Shown here one piece after another: positions 1 to 7,933 of a DNA stretch of 22,400 nt; position 1 is the stretch's first letter, and every line of letters starts with the position of its first letter. Source of the DNA: a virus; IMG/VR virus record IMGVR_UViG_3300034061_002274, positions 1 to 22,400 of that record. One strand, written 5' to 3'. The position numbers and the translations under genes are program-made. The notes beneath the pieces were generated by a model. That model had not been told where the DNA came from. It saw only the letters and a list, made by a program, of their open reading frames with translations, and ran no database searches.

Positions 1-98
1 ACAGATTCCTGAACCGTAGCATTTTGTGGTGCTGGCTGAGGTTGTGCTTGTGGTTGAGGTGCCGCTTGTGCTTGATTTTTTTTACATCCGCATCCCAT
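1..98 (-). CDS. N-terminal fragment of an unknown Ala/Gln/Pro-rich protein
   Basis: The minus strand reads an open frame from an ATG at 98 to the window edge, giving 32 residues. It begins MGCGCKKNQ, then becomes a low-complexity run of Ala, Gln and Pro (AQAAPQPQAQPQPAPQ). A second in-frame ATG at 104 would add Met-Ile. No Shine-Dalgarno is visible upstream. The two cysteines followed by lysines could suggest a short anchor or metal site, but there is no hydrophobic signal sequence. The gene continues beyond the window, so its product cannot be named. It is divergent from the gene at 182. Confidence 0.6.
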   Translation of the reverse strand, partial: MGCGCKKNQAQAAPQPQAQPQPAPQNATVQES

Positions 99-148
99 GA
101 TCATTTGTTTTTATTAGGTTTATTTATCTATAAATATCTAAAGATTAT

Positions 149-156
149 TATATTTG
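149..156 (+). promoter_or_regulatory. Possible Bacteroidota-type -7 element
   Basis: TATATTTG matches the Bacteroidota -7 consensus TAnnTTTG and lies 26 bases before the ATG at 182. The matching -33 TTTG is weak (TTTA at 123-126, spacing 22). A T4-late-like octamer TATAAATA is also present at 129-136. Either could drive the LRR-like gene. Confidence 0.35.
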
Positions 157-181
157 TAAAGAATTGAATATTTATTATTAT

Positions 182-1672
182 ATGTCAAGAATAGTAGAGA
201 TAAAGGAAAGTGATTTAGTTGATCTAATAAAAACTATAATATTTGAGGAAACTGAAGATCAAAATGATTATTATGATCTTTCACCTGAACAGTATTATAA
301 ATTGTTACGATCTGTTAATTATGTGGCTCAGGCAATACCTAAGTTACCAATGTTTAAAGGTAAAAAACTTAGAGTTAATGGTAATTTAAATTTATCCGAT
401 AAACCTATTAAAAGTTTGGGTGAATTATCAATAACTGGACAGTTAGATTTTAGGAATACAAATATAAAAAGTTTAGAGGGTGTTGAATATGGTGTCCTTG
501 GGACTTATTATGGTACGCCATATTCGGAAGAAATTGAAAGACGTAAAAAACAAAAAGAAAGAGACGATGCCGATCAGAGAAGAATTGATGATGAGTGGAA
601 TTTAAACGATACTGATAATACTGGGGAAATGGCTCATGCGGTATTCCGATTTATGGTTAATGAGGGTGATATTGATGAGTTAGATGAAGATGAAATTGAA
701 GAGTTAAAAAGTTTAGAACAAAAACTAGAGGAACTCCAAGATAGGATTGATGTTGAATCAGATGCTGATGTGGTTGATGAATTAACAAATGATTATGATG
801 AGTTACAATATGATATTGACGAACTTAAATCTAAAAATAATGATGTTTACGGATTAATTCCAACCGGTTATAATCATTATGAGATGGATACATTTAGATC
901 AATTCATGATGATACAAATGGAAATACATATGCGGTTGGTACCGAATACGAAGCGGATAAATCTCTTGAAACTTATTATGATGATATGGTGGATGATTTA
1001 AGTAATTTTGATAAAAATACTTTATCTTATTATATTGATGGTGATGAGGTGGCTGAATATTTTGAGGAAACAATAAGAGAATGGATCTATGATGACCCGG
1101 ATAATTATGATGTGACAAGATATCTGTCCAAATCTCAAGAAACCGAAATAAAAGAATTAGAGGTTGAGTTATTTTTATTAAACTATGGTATTATACCACC
1201 ATTAGAATTGGTTGTTAACCGAGAAAATAATTGGGAGTACACTGATGGTGTCGGAAATAAAATAAACTTTATTTCCAACCAAGACGGTAGTAGTACGGTT
1301 TTATTAAATGGGACACCAACTCTCAAGAATCCGGTATATGAAGATATTGATTGGGATGAAATGTCAGAAAATATTTCTGAAAGAATTGTTGATATTAATG
1401 ATGAGATAGAAACAATAAAAGATAATCCGGATGGAGATCTTGATGACAGTACTGTTGAAAGAGAAGTTGAAGAAAAAATGGATGAAATAAAAGATGATCC
1501 AGTTAGATGGTTGGACGACTATGGTATGGAGTATCAACAATTTGTAGATGTGAGAGGTTTAAAGGACCAATTAGTAAGTGAATCGGATTATGGTACATTG
1601 GCAAGTTATGACGGAACTTATGATGAAATTAGAGTTGATAATACAAACTACGTTGTCTTTAGAATTGACTAA
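182..1672 (+). CDS. Acidic LRR-like phage protein with a propeptide-like N-terminus
   Basis: About 496 residues from the ATG at 182. An in-frame TTG at 164 exists but is less likely, since the ATG follows an A/T-rich leader typical of this phage. Residues 1-23 contain the motif IVEIKESDLVDLIKTIIFEE, which resembles the starts of the sigma gene (minus strand, 10621) and the 12680 gene and ends in I-F-E. Around residues 60-100 there are two or three leucine-rich-repeat-like strands (NGNLNLSDKPIKSLG, then GQLDFRNTNIKSLEG). The rest is very acidic, rich in Asp, Glu and Tyr, with coiled-coil-like segments around residues 165-220 and a later Glu/Asp-rich region. No enzyme motif is visible. A virion or head-associated role is inferred from the N-terminal motif only. 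Confidence 0.75.
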   Translation: MSRIVEIKESDLVDLIKTIIFEETEDQNDYYDLSPEQYYKLLRSVNYVAQAIPKLPMFKGKKLRVNGNLNLSDKPIKSLGELSITGQLDFRNTNIKSLEGVEYGVLGTYYGTPYSEEIERRKKQKERDDADQRRIDDEWNLNDTDNTGEMAHAVFRFMVNEGDIDELDEDEIEELKSLEQKLEELQDRIDVESDADVVDELTNDYDELQYDIDELKSKNNDVYGLIPTGYNHYEMDTFRSIHDDTNGNTYAVGTEYEADKSLETYYDDMVDDLSNFDKNTLSYYIDGDEVAEYFEETIREWIYDDPDNYDVTRYLSKSQETEIKELEVELFLLNYGIIPPLELVVNRENNWEYTDGVGNKINFISNQDGSSTVLLNGTPTLKNPVYEDIDWDEMSENISERIVDINDEIETIKDNPDGDLDDSTVEREVEEKMDEIKDDPVRWLDDYGMEYQQFVDVRGLKDQLVSESDYGTLASYDGTYDEIRVDNTNYVVFRID

Positions 1673-1713
1673 TATCTTTACAGAATAGAAAAATATTATT
1701 ATCTTTATGTGTA

Positions 1714-2496
1714 ATGGGAAGAAAGAAAAAAATAGAGTTTTTAATGAACACCGAGTGGATGTTTGAAAAACCTATTGACCAAGAGCACAAAGAATACAAG
1801 TTATTATCGTACTTCCAAAAAATGGGAGAAAAATTAGACAACATGGAACTGTATCCAAGTTTCATTGAATTATCATTACATTTAGCGAATATCCAAACCT
1901 TAATTAAGGATAAGAAAATAATTTATACCGATAAGAAATTTTCAACAATAGACGATGAGTTACTTGTTAAAGATTTAAAGATCAAAGAAATCCCAACACT
2001 GGAAAGTGATGAAATGGGTGAATTTACAAAAATACTTTCGTATAGTGCTCCAAGGATGTTAGAATACTTTAACATAGCAAAATCTGTTTGGGAAATAGTT
2101 TTTGATAGTATTGTTATGAAGTTAAAGAAAAACAAAAGTGAAGTTTTACAAAAAAAAGGTTATTTTTATTATATTAATCCTAAAGATGAGATGTATTATG
2201 TTTGGGAGTATGATATTAAACCTGTTAATAAAAAATCACCTGAAAGTAAAACTTTAGTGAATTTAATATATTCAGATAAAAAAAATAATTTGACAATTAC
2301 AAAAATTATAAATACATTTAGTCAATGGAACACAGAAAATAAATCAAAGTTACCTCTATTTGAAATGAGTTGTGAGGGTGAGTTTCCGATTAATGAAACA
2401 CTTTTACCTCTTTTCAAAAGAAAGTTGATTAGTTATGTAAACCAAGTACAAATGTTGGAAAACTACAAAAAGAACAAGGAACAATTAAATTCTTAA
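1714..2496 (+). CDS. Hypothetical protein, 260 aa
   Basis: An open frame of 260 residues starting MGRKKKIEF. It has a mixed charged and aromatic composition, no signal peptide and no recognised catalytic motif. It looks mainly helical in the N-terminal half, with a Lys-rich C-terminus. The stop is followed two bases later by the next start (2498), so it begins a close-packed run that continues into glutamine synthetase. A TATCTTTA sequence just upstream (about 1700) is one base off the Bacteroidota -7 element. Function unknown. Confidence 0.8.
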   Translation: MGRKKKIEFLMNTEWMFEKPIDQEHKEYKLLSYFQKMGEKLDNMELYPSFIELSLHLANIQTLIKDKKIIYTDKKFSTIDDELLVKDLKIKEIPTLESDEMGEFTKILSYSAPRMLEYFNIAKSVWEIVFDSIVMKLKKNKSEVLQKKGYFYYINPKDEMYYVWEYDIKPVNKKSPESKTLVNLIYSDKKNNLTITKIINTFSQWNTENKSKLPLFEMSCEGEFPINETLLPLFKRKLISYVNQVQMLENYKKNKEQLNS

Positions 2497-2497
2497 T

Positions 2498-2650
2498 ATG
2501 GATAAAAATTTTGACAAATTAATTGAAAAATTAATTAAGGATCTACCAAATGATATGGAGTTAGGTAGAGAAATCAGAAAGGCATATATTAAAAATGTAA
2601 AAGAAAAAAAATCCGAAACCCTTAAATCTAATTTAAATGGGATTCAATAA
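2498..2650 (+). CDS. Small hypothetical protein, 50 aa
   Basis: An open frame of 50 residues beginning MDKNFDKLIEKLIKDL, charged and probably helical. It starts one base after the stop of the 260-aa gene and overlaps the next gene by 14 bases, which fits translational coupling. No domain is recognised. Support comes from the tight packing and codon use like its neighbours. Confidence 0.6.
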   Translation: MDKNFDKLIEKLIKDLPNDMELGREIRKAYIKNVKEKKSETLKSNLNGIQ

Positions 2651-2819
2651 AAGAATTTTCACAAAAGAACTTATTATAAGACACATTTATGATATTGAAA
2701 GATATCTAAGTGTTGATGCGGCATTTTTGAGAGATGATTTCTCAAGAGATGTTTATAGAATGCATAATGAGGGAAAATCAAAAGAAGAAATAATAAAATA
2801 CATAAATGAAAACAAATGA
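2637..2819 (+). CDS. Small hypothetical protein, 60 aa
   Basis: A 60-residue protein starting MGFNKRIFTKELIIRHIYD and ending KSKEEIIKYINENK, predicted helical and highly charged. Its stop overlaps the glutamine synthetase start as ATGA at 2816-2819, so the two are probably translationally coupled. A small regulator or partner of the synthetase is possible but not shown. No known family recognised. Confidence 0.65.
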   Translation: MGFNKRIFTKELIIRHIYDIERYLSVDAAFLRDDFSRDVYRMHNEGKSKEEIIKYINENK

Positions 2820-3940
2820 AAATTAAGTTAGAGTATGTTTGGCTTGATGGATACAAACCAGAACCAAACCTTAGAAGTAAAGTTAAAATTGTTGAAAGTG
2901 AAGTTCCTATGGAATTAAAAGATATTCCGGTATGGAATTTTGATGGATCATCCACTTCTCAAGCGGAAACAGGTAATTCGGATCGTCTTTTAAAACCTGT
3001 TAGACAATATACAACCCATGGATTCCCATTCATAAATGATACTGTGTATGTGTTATGTGAAGTATTAAATCCTGATGGTACACCACACGAATCAAATAAA
3101 AGATCTCAGATTGGAGATAACTTTGAAGATCTTTGGTTTGGTTTTGAACAAGAATACTTTATTCGTGAAGAAATTAACGGAAACATTTTAGGACATAAAA
3201 GAAACATTCTTAAAGGTCAGGGTGAATATTATTGTGGTGTGGGTCATAATGTTGTTGGTCGTGATTTTGTTGAAGAACATTTAGAAATGTGTTTAAACTA
3301 CGGAATTGATATTACCGGTATAAATGCTGAAGTTGCTTTAGGCCAGTGGGAATATCAAGTATTTTCAAAAGGAAAACATAAAGGAGGAGATGATCTCTGG
3401 ATGACTCGTTACTTCTTATTTAAGATGGGGGAAAAATACGGATATCATATTGAACTACATCCAAAACCATTAACTCACGGAGAATGGAATGGATCAGGAC
3501 TCCACACAAATTTTTCAACAGATATGATGAGAAACGAGGGGAATGAGAAATATTTTATGGCTTTGTTTAATGCATTTGAATCAAGACACCAAGATCATAT
3601 TAAAGCGTATGGGTCCAACAACAACCTTCGTTTAACTGGTGAGTATGAAACTCAATCAATTGATAAGTTCAGTTGGGGTGTGTCTGATCGAGGAGCGTCA
3701 ATTAGAGTTCCACAAGATACCGCAAAAGAATGGAAAGGTTATGTTGAAGATCGTAGACCTGGATCAAACGCGGATCCATACAAAATTATTCGTGAGATTG
3801 TTAAATCATTAGACACCACTAAACAAATCTATGAAATGAAAGATATAATGACTAGATTTGTTGATATGGATGGTTTAAGTGGTAAGTACAATGCCATATC
3901 AAATGAAGAATTATTAAAAGAATATAGAGAGGAGGAATAA
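2816..3940 (+). CDS. glnA: Glutamine synthetase, type II (eukaryote-like)
   Basis: Full-length 374-residue glutamine synthetase, which makes glutamine from glutamate, ammonia and ATP. The N-terminal beta-grasp part carries WNFDGSSTSQA (40-50). The catalytic domain shows the metal and glutamate ligands in FGFEQEYF (E111, E113) and NAEVALGQWE (E172, E179). It also has HPKP (215-218), NGSGLHTN (225-232), RLTGEYET (272-279), SWGVSDRGASIRVP (286-299) and EDRRPGSNADPY (311-322). This pattern and the length match type II enzymes rather than the roughly 470-residue type I enzyme with its adenylylation site. All key residues appear present, so it is likely active. It sits in an overlapping operon with DUF3310 and RmlB-like genes. 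It may feed glutamine to nucleotide synthesis during infection; this role is inferred. The enzyme is unusual for a phage. Confidence 0.95.
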   Translation: MKIKLEYVWLDGYKPEPNLRSKVKIVESEVPMELKDIPVWNFDGSSTSQAETGNSDRLLKPVRQYTTHGFPFINDTVYVLCEVLNPDGTPHESNKRSQIGDNFEDLWFGFEQEYFIREEINGNILGHKRNILKGQGEYYCGVGHNVVGRDFVEEHLEMCLNYGIDITGINAEVALGQWEYQVFSKGKHKGGDDLWMTRYFLFKMGEKYGYHIELHPKPLTHGEWNGSGLHTNFSTDMMRNEGNEKYFMALFNAFESRHQDHIKAYGSNNNLRLTGEYETQSIDKFSWGVSDRGASIRVPQDTAKEWKGYVEDRRPGSNADPYKIIREIVKSLDTTKQIYEMKDIMTRFVDMDGLSGKYNAISNEELLKEYREEE

Positions 3941-3942
3941 TA

Positions 3943-4227
3943 ATGGATAATTTAAAAGTGTGTTTATGTGGGGGTACAGGACCTTGTCAGTGTCCTCCAC
4001 TAAAAGTAGAACAAGTTAACCATCCACTACATTATGGTGGAGTAAACAATCCTTACGAAGCCATCAAGGTAATAGATGCTTGGGGATTAGGATTTAGTTT
4101 AGGTAATACAGTAAAATACATTTCAAGAGCCGGAAAGAAAGATTCGGATAAAGAATTACAAGATTTAAAAAAGGCATTATGGTACTTACAACACCATATT
4201 AAAATGTTAGAAAATCAAAATGGATAA
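3943..4227 (+). CDS. DUF3310 protein with Cys-rich N-terminus
   Basis: 94 residues. The core VNHPLHYGG, then AIKVIDAWGLGFSLGNTVKYISRAGKK and DLKKALWYLQHHIKM, is the DUF3310 signature. This is a small helical phage family often annotated as nucleotide-kinase-associated, with no proven function. Residues 7-18 add an unusual CLCGGTGPCQCPP stretch with four cysteines that could bind metal. It starts two bases after the glutamine synthetase stop. A strong Shine-Dalgarno, GAGGAGG, at about 3928-3936 lies inside the synthetase end, one of few in this window, so translation may be high. Confidence 0.85.
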   Translation: MDNLKVCLCGGTGPCQCPPLKVEQVNHPLHYGGVNNPYEAIKVIDAWGLGFSLGNTVKYISRAGKKDSDKELQDLKKALWYLQHHIKMLENQNG

Positions 4228-4540
4228 AAAAACTAAAAAAGTATTAGAAAAAGAGATTGTTGTTTTAGATGCGATAACAAGTCCGGGGGAACTTATAAGA
4301 GAAACTTTAATTAATTTTACTTGGGGATTATTAGGGAACTCCGTAGTGGTTTTTGTTTCTAAAGAAATGGATTTCATGGTTTTAATTAACTATATTTTAT
4401 ACTACATTTTAATATCATATATTGTGAATAGAAAAAAATACGAAACCATGTTAGGTAAGTTTATTGTACTTCCTGGATCGGCAGCAATCGGTGCTTATAC
4501 GGGATACAAAATTGCACAATTAATTTCAGGAACATTATGA
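4220..4540 (+). CDS. Small membrane protein, 106 aa
   Basis: 106 residues with a charged cytoplasmic-looking N-terminus (MDKKTKKVLEKEI). Three hydrophobic segments follow at about 27-48, 50-70 and 78-104. It overlaps DUF3310 by 8 bases and the RmlB-like gene by 4 bases (ATGA), so it belongs to the same operon. No family recognised. An inner-membrane location is predicted from hydrophobicity only. Confidence 0.7.
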   Translation: MDKKTKKVLEKEIVVLDAITSPGELIRETLINFTWGLLGNSVVVFVSKEMDFMVLINYILYYILISYIVNRKKYETMLGKFIVLPGSAAIGAYTGYKIAQLISGTL

Positions 4541-5475
4541 AAATAGTAGTAACGGGAGGGGCGGGTTTTATAGGTTCCGCATTTATAAATCACTTATTAG
4601 ATAACTTTGAATGTGATGTTCTTTGTATTGATAAACTGACTTATGCTGGTAAAAGAGAAAATATCAAACATAATGTTTCGTTTCTACAAAAAGATATTTG
4701 TGAGGTGACGGCAGATCAACTTGGTGAATTTGATTATATTGTTCATTTTGCTGCGGAATCTCATGTAGATAATTCAATTAAAAATGGGTTACCATTTGTT
4801 AGAACTAATGTGGAAGGAACATTCAATTTGTTGGAGATTTCAAGAAAGAATAAAAATCTTAAGAAATTTATTCACATCTCAACTGATGAAGTTTATGGGG
4901 ACATGGATGATCATTTTGCAATAAACCATACTGCAACAGAGGAGAATAAGATTAAACCAAGTTCCTATTACTCATCAACTAAGGCAGCTTCTGATATGTT
5001 AGTTATTTCCGCAAATAGGACATATGGGTTACCATACTTAATCACAAGAACTTGTAATAATTTTGGGGAACATCAATTTGAAGAGAAATTCCTCCCAACA
5101 ATTACAAGATCAATTAATGAGGGTAACTCAATACCTGTTTATGGTGATGGAAAACAGGTAAGGGAATGGATGTATGTGTATGATAATGTAAAAGTAATAT
5201 GTGACCTAATGTTTGATGATGAGGTTATAAATCAAATTTTTAACATTGGAACACGTTTTAGATTAACTAATTTAGATATTATTAAAGAAATAGGTATTAT
5301 TTTAAATAAAGATGTTAAAATAAAACACGTTGAGGATAGATTAGGTCATGATAAGAAATATGGTTTAAATACCAATAAAATGGATAACTACTATAAAAAT
5401 AAACATGGACAAATACCTGAATTTTTAAATTTAATAAACTATCTAAAAAAAATTTACGGAAATGAAATGGGATAG
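4537..5475 (+). CDS. rmlB: dTDP-glucose 4,6-dehydratase-like SDR enzyme
   Basis: 312-residue extended short-chain dehydrogenase. The NAD-binding motif GGAGFIG is at 7-13, HFAAESHVDNS at 70-80, and the catalytic STDEVYGD at 115-122 carries the dehydratase Thr-Asp-Glu. The Y145-x3-K149 pair lies in SYYSSTKAASD, followed by TRTCNNFGEHQ, GDGKQVREWMYV and the late RLGHDKKYGLN. These are hallmarks of RmlB, which converts dTDP-glucose to the 4-keto-6-deoxy intermediate of rhamnose and related sugars. It is somewhat shorter than cellular RmlB (about 350). No RmlA, RmlC or RmlD is in view, so it may act with host enzymes in surface-glycan remodelling or modification of phage components; another sugar-nucleotide substrate cannot be excluded. 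Confidence 0.85.
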   Translation: MKIVVTGGAGFIGSAFINHLLDNFECDVLCIDKLTYAGKRENIKHNVSFLQKDICEVTADQLGEFDYIVHFAAESHVDNSIKNGLPFVRTNVEGTFNLLEISRKNKNLKKFIHISTDEVYGDMDDHFAINHTATEENKIKPSSYYSSTKAASDMLVISANRTYGLPYLITRTCNNFGEHQFEEKFLPTITRSINEGNSIPVYGDGKQVREWMYVYDNVKVICDLMFDDEVINQIFNIGTRFRLTNLDIIKEIGIILNKDVKIKHVEDRLGHDKKYGLNTNKMDNYYKNKHGQIPEFLNLINYLKKIYGNEMG

Positions 5476-5599
5476 GAATGAATGGCAAGGAAGATCGGAG
5501 GAACAGGTAAAACGTAACTATAAAGTATTTGGAATGGGTATTATAAGTATTTTTGTTGTTACCACTGGACTTTTAATTATTTATTTATTATTATTATAA
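5462..5599 (+). CDS. Small single-pass membrane peptide, 45 aa
   Basis: An open frame of 45 residues overlaps the end of the RmlB-like gene by 14 bases in another frame. It starts MKWDRNEWQGRSEEQVKR and ends in a single membrane-spanning stretch from about residue 24 to 45 (IISIFVVTTGLLIIYLLLL). A charged head plus a hydrophobic tail suggests a tail-anchored inner-membrane peptide. Its translational overlap and position argue for a real gene. Function unknown. Confidence 0.6.
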   Translation: MKWDRNEWQGRSEEQVKRNYKVFGMGIISIFVVTTGLLIIYLLLL

Positions 5600-5615
5600 A
5601 AAACAAAAAAAAGAA

Positions 5616-6461
5616 ATGATAGAAACAGGAAAAATAATAAATGGGGATTGTGTTGAGGTAATGAAAACACTACCTGAAGGAACGGTAGATCTGATTGTAA
5701 CGTCTCCACCTTATGGGGTTGGCATTGCGTATGATGTTCACGAAGATGATGTTGAATTTGATGAATATGTTGAGTTTGCAAAAAATTGGTTAACAGAAGC
5801 GTATAGATTATTAAAAGATGATGGAAGAATCGCTTTGAATATTCCATATGAGATTAATCGTCAAAAAAAAGGAGGTCGTATCTTTTTTGTATCTGAGATG
5901 TGGCAAATTATGAAAGAGATTGGTTATGGGTTCTTTGGAATCGTTGACCTTGAAGAACAATCACCACATAGAAGCAAGACAACGGCTTGGGGATCTTGGA
6001 TGAGTCCTAGTTCACCATATATCTATAACCCAAAAGAATGTGTTATCTTAGCGTATAAGAAACAACACATCAAAAAAGTTAAAGGTCAACCACAATGGAC
6101 CGGAGTTCCAACTGATATTGAACAGGAAGATGGAACATTAAAGAAAAAAGTAGTTTATGAAGAGGAAGATAAGAAAGAGTTTATGGAGCTTGTTTTTGGT
6201 CAGTGGAATTATTTTGCAGATACAAAATCACTCACCAAGGCGACCTTCTCAATGGACATCCCAACGAAAGCAATCAAAATATTGTCCTACAAAAACGATG
6301 TAGTATTAGATCCGTTTGCGGGATCTGGAACAACTTTAGTGGCGGCAGAAATATTAAATCGTAGATGGTTAGGAATTGAATTATCACCTAATTATATGGA
6401 AATTGCTTTAGAAAGAGTTAGTTTATTTGCGAATCAGAAATCACTCTTTGATCAAAATTGA
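5616..6461 (+). CDS. Orphan DNA methyltransferase (N4/N6, beta-type order)
   Basis: 281-residue SAM-dependent DNA methyltransferase. The catalytic TSPPYG motif is near the N-terminus (29-34) and the SAM-binding motif DPFAGSGTT near the C-terminus (about 232-240), followed by RRWLGIELSPNYMEIA. This is the beta-class order of the N4/N6-methylase family. SPPY rather than DPPY favours N4-cytosine methylation but does not prove it. No restriction endonuclease is adjacent, so it probably protects phage DNA from host restriction or marks it. The C-terminus overlaps the convergent DUF192 gene by 21 bases. Confidence 0.92.
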   Translation: MIETGKIINGDCVEVMKTLPEGTVDLIVTSPPYGVGIAYDVHEDDVEFDEYVEFAKNWLTEAYRLLKDDGRIALNIPYEINRQKKGGRIFFVSEMWQIMKEIGYGFFGIVDLEEQSPHRSKTTAWGSWMSPSSPYIYNPKECVILAYKKQHIKKVKGQPQWTGVPTDIEQEDGTLKKKVVYEEEDKKEFMELVFGQWNYFADTKSLTKATFSMDIPTKAIKILSYKNDVVLDPFAGSGTTLVAAEILNRRWLGIELSPNYMEIALERVSLFANQKSLFDQN

Positions 6462-6797
6462 ATCTCCCTCGGTGATATCGTATTTGATACAATCACCACC
6501 ATTGATCTCTAAGATCATATCACCAACACCTTCATAGTGGGAACATTTCGTATTGTCTTGTTCCCTACATGGAGGACAGTCACTGTAAATTTTTTGAATT
6601 TTACCGTCTGATATGTAAATGATGTCTAAAGAAATCAAACAATCTTTCATCCAAAATGAATGATAACCTTCATTCATTACAAATAACATTCCATTAAATG
6701 TGTCATTAAATTTTTTACCTTTCATCCCTTCTTGAATGTCTTTATCAGTTATTGCTGATTTGACATTAAAAAGATTATTGTTTATTATTATTTCCAT
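6441..6797 (-). CDS. DUF192 family protein
   Basis: 118 residues on the minus strand. The family signature is clear: an early KGKKF segment, GMLFVMNE, then FWMKDCLISLDIIYI, a cysteine cluster CPPCREQDNTKC, YEGVGDMILEINGG and a final GDSIL. DUF192 proteins are small beta-barrel domains of unknown biochemical role found in bacteria, archaea and phages; this one lacks the signal peptide of secreted versions. The extra cysteines (four within about 20 residues) could bind metal. It is the only minus-strand gene in this part of the window, tail to tail with the methyltransferase and head to head with the Nudix gene, with 19 bases between the two start codons. Confidence 0.88.
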   Translation of the reverse strand: MEIIINNNLFNVKSAITDKDIQEGMKGKKFNDTFNGMLFVMNEGYHSFWMKDCLISLDIIYISDGKIQKIYSDCPPCREQDNTKCSHYEGVGDMILEINGGDCIKYDITEGDSILIKE

Positions 6798-6816
6798 ATT
6801 TATAAATATAGGAGGT

Positions 6817-7236
6817 ATGAAGAAAAATAAAAGATTTTCCGGTATATTAGTTAAATGTAATGATAAGGTATTGTTGTGTAAGAGAAGTAATGATAATACT
6901 TTACCTGGCGTTTGGTCAATACCTGGTGGTGGGATAGAAGATGGGGAAAGTCCTGAAGATGCTGCTCGTAGAGAGTTTTATGAAGAAACAAATATCAAAG
7001 TTGATGGTAATTTAGATTTAGTTGGATTTATTGATCGTTATAATAAAGACGGGACTTATTTAAAAGGATTTATGTATGTGTACTCTTTAGAGGTGGATGA
7101 AGAGATTTATCCCGATTTAGAAAACGCAGTTGATGGTGGAGAACATACTGAATGTGGTTACTTTGGTATTAATAATTTACCATTGGATAAAAAAAATGAT
7201 GAATTTTATAATATTATTGTAAATAATTTAAAATAA
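6817..7236 (+). CDS. Nudix hydrolase
   Basis: 139 residues from an ATG preceded by GGAGGT (6811-6816). This Shine-Dalgarno decides the start over in-frame upstream codons that overlap the DUF192 gene. The Nudix box is complete at residues 38-60: GGIEDGE, seven residues, then REFYEETNI, with Asn in place of the usual second Gly. The enzyme hydrolyses a nucleoside diphosphate linked to another moiety. Candidates are oxidised nucleotides, ADP-ribose, NADH or capped RNA; the sequence does not decide which. LCKRSNDNTLPGVWSIPGGG resembles MutT-like house-cleaning members. Confidence 0.92.
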   Translation: MKKNKRFSGILVKCNDKVLLCKRSNDNTLPGVWSIPGGGIEDGESPEDAARREFYEETNIKVDGNLDLVGFIDRYNKDGTYLKGFMYVYSLEVDEEIYPDLENAVDGGEHTECGYFGINNLPLDKKNDEFYNIIVNNLK

Positions 7237-7326
7237 AATTGAATTTTGGTAAATAATGGTATATTTATATCATACAAAAACAACCAAAATCCCCCTTCTC
7301 AGTTATTTAATGGTTAATCAAAACAT

Positions 7327-7367
7327 AATCCCATAATTTTTTTAAAAAAAAAGTTGTGGGATTTTTT
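7327..7367 (+). terminator. Rho-independent terminator after Nudix gene
   Basis: AATCCCATAA pairs with TTGTGGGATT (one G-U), with an A/T-rich inner stem between, and runs into TTTTTTG. The 195-base gap 7237-7431 holds this terminator, then the promoter at 7375-7405. No open frame is visible in it. Confidence 0.75.
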
Positions 7368-7374
7368 GTTTTTG

Positions 7375-7405
7375 TTTGGCAGTTTAAAAAATAGTATTAC
7401 CTTTG
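7375..7405 (+). promoter_or_regulatory. Bacteroidota sigma-A-type promoter
   Basis: TTTG at 7375-7378, a 19-base spacer and TACCTTTG at 7398-7405 match the Bacteroidota consensus TTTG-N19-TAnnTTTG. The start of transcription is expected near 7412, about 20 bases before the ATG at 7432. The host housekeeping polymerase could therefore read this unit early in infection. Confidence 0.8.
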
Positions 7406-7431
7406 TAGTGTAATTAAAAACATAAACAATT

Positions 7432-7890
7432 ATGACAACTACAAAAACCAACACAATTATCACAGTTAATGAAGGAACAATGGCTGGTGACGTATTCTAC
7501 GGATCTTTTAGTACAATCGTTAAAAACAAGGTACATAAGGTACTAGTTACTAATCATCTTAAAGATGAGAATCAAGAATATGAATTCCGTATCGCGGGAA
7601 AATGTAGAGCAGGGTTTATTAGTATCCACGATACTAAAGGAACACCTTCTAGTGTTATTCGTGGGTATAAGAAAAATGTATTAGTTAACATCCAAATGAA
7701 AAATGAGTTTGGTCATTGGATGAATGTTTATACTACTAAAGGTGGTAAGTGGTTTTCAATAGATAAAGCATTCTTGGAAACATTAACTGTTGGGACTATG
7801 AGAGAATCATTCCCTGATATGTGTGACATGAATATTTGGACCCGAATGGGAGCAAAAACTTGGGCTGATAAAGCGTTTAGTCAAAATTAA
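7432..7890 (+). CDS. Hypothetical protein, 152 aa
   Basis: 152 residues starting MTTTKTNTIITVNEG. It contains predicted beta-rich segments (AGKCRAGFISIHDTKG, HWMNVYTTKGGKWFSID) and a C-terminus with several Trp and Met. No signal peptide, membrane segment or recognised catalytic motif. It is the first gene behind a consensus host-type promoter and is followed by a strong terminator, so it is probably a single-gene, highly and early expressed unit. Function unknown. Confidence 0.75.
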   Translation: MTTTKTNTIITVNEGTMAGDVFYGSFSTIVKNKVHKVLVTNHLKDENQEYEFRIAGKCRAGFISIHDTKGTPSSVIRGYKKNVLVNIQMKNEFGHWMNVYTTKGGKWFSIDKAFLETLTVGTMRESFPDMCDMNIWTRMGAKTWADKAFSQN

Positions 7891-7896
7891 TTAATC

Positions 7897-7927
7897 TTCC
7901 CCCCTTAATTGGGGGGATTTAAATTTT
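7897..7927 (+). terminator. Rho-independent terminator
   Basis: Six C (7899-7904), loop TTAATT and six G (7911-7916) form a perfect GC stem followed by ATTTAAATTTT. It directly follows the stop at 7890. Confidence 0.8.
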
Positions 7928-7933
7928 AAAACA

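Noticed and set aside
894-1118. Minus-strand His-rich frame inside the LRR-like gene
   Set aside because: The His/Tyr-rich translation is the antisense of Asp/Glu-rich codons and has no independent support.
6736-6816. Upstream extension of the Nudix gene
   Set aside because: The GGAGGT site directly before the ATG at 6817 and the overlap with the DUF192 gene favour the downstream start.
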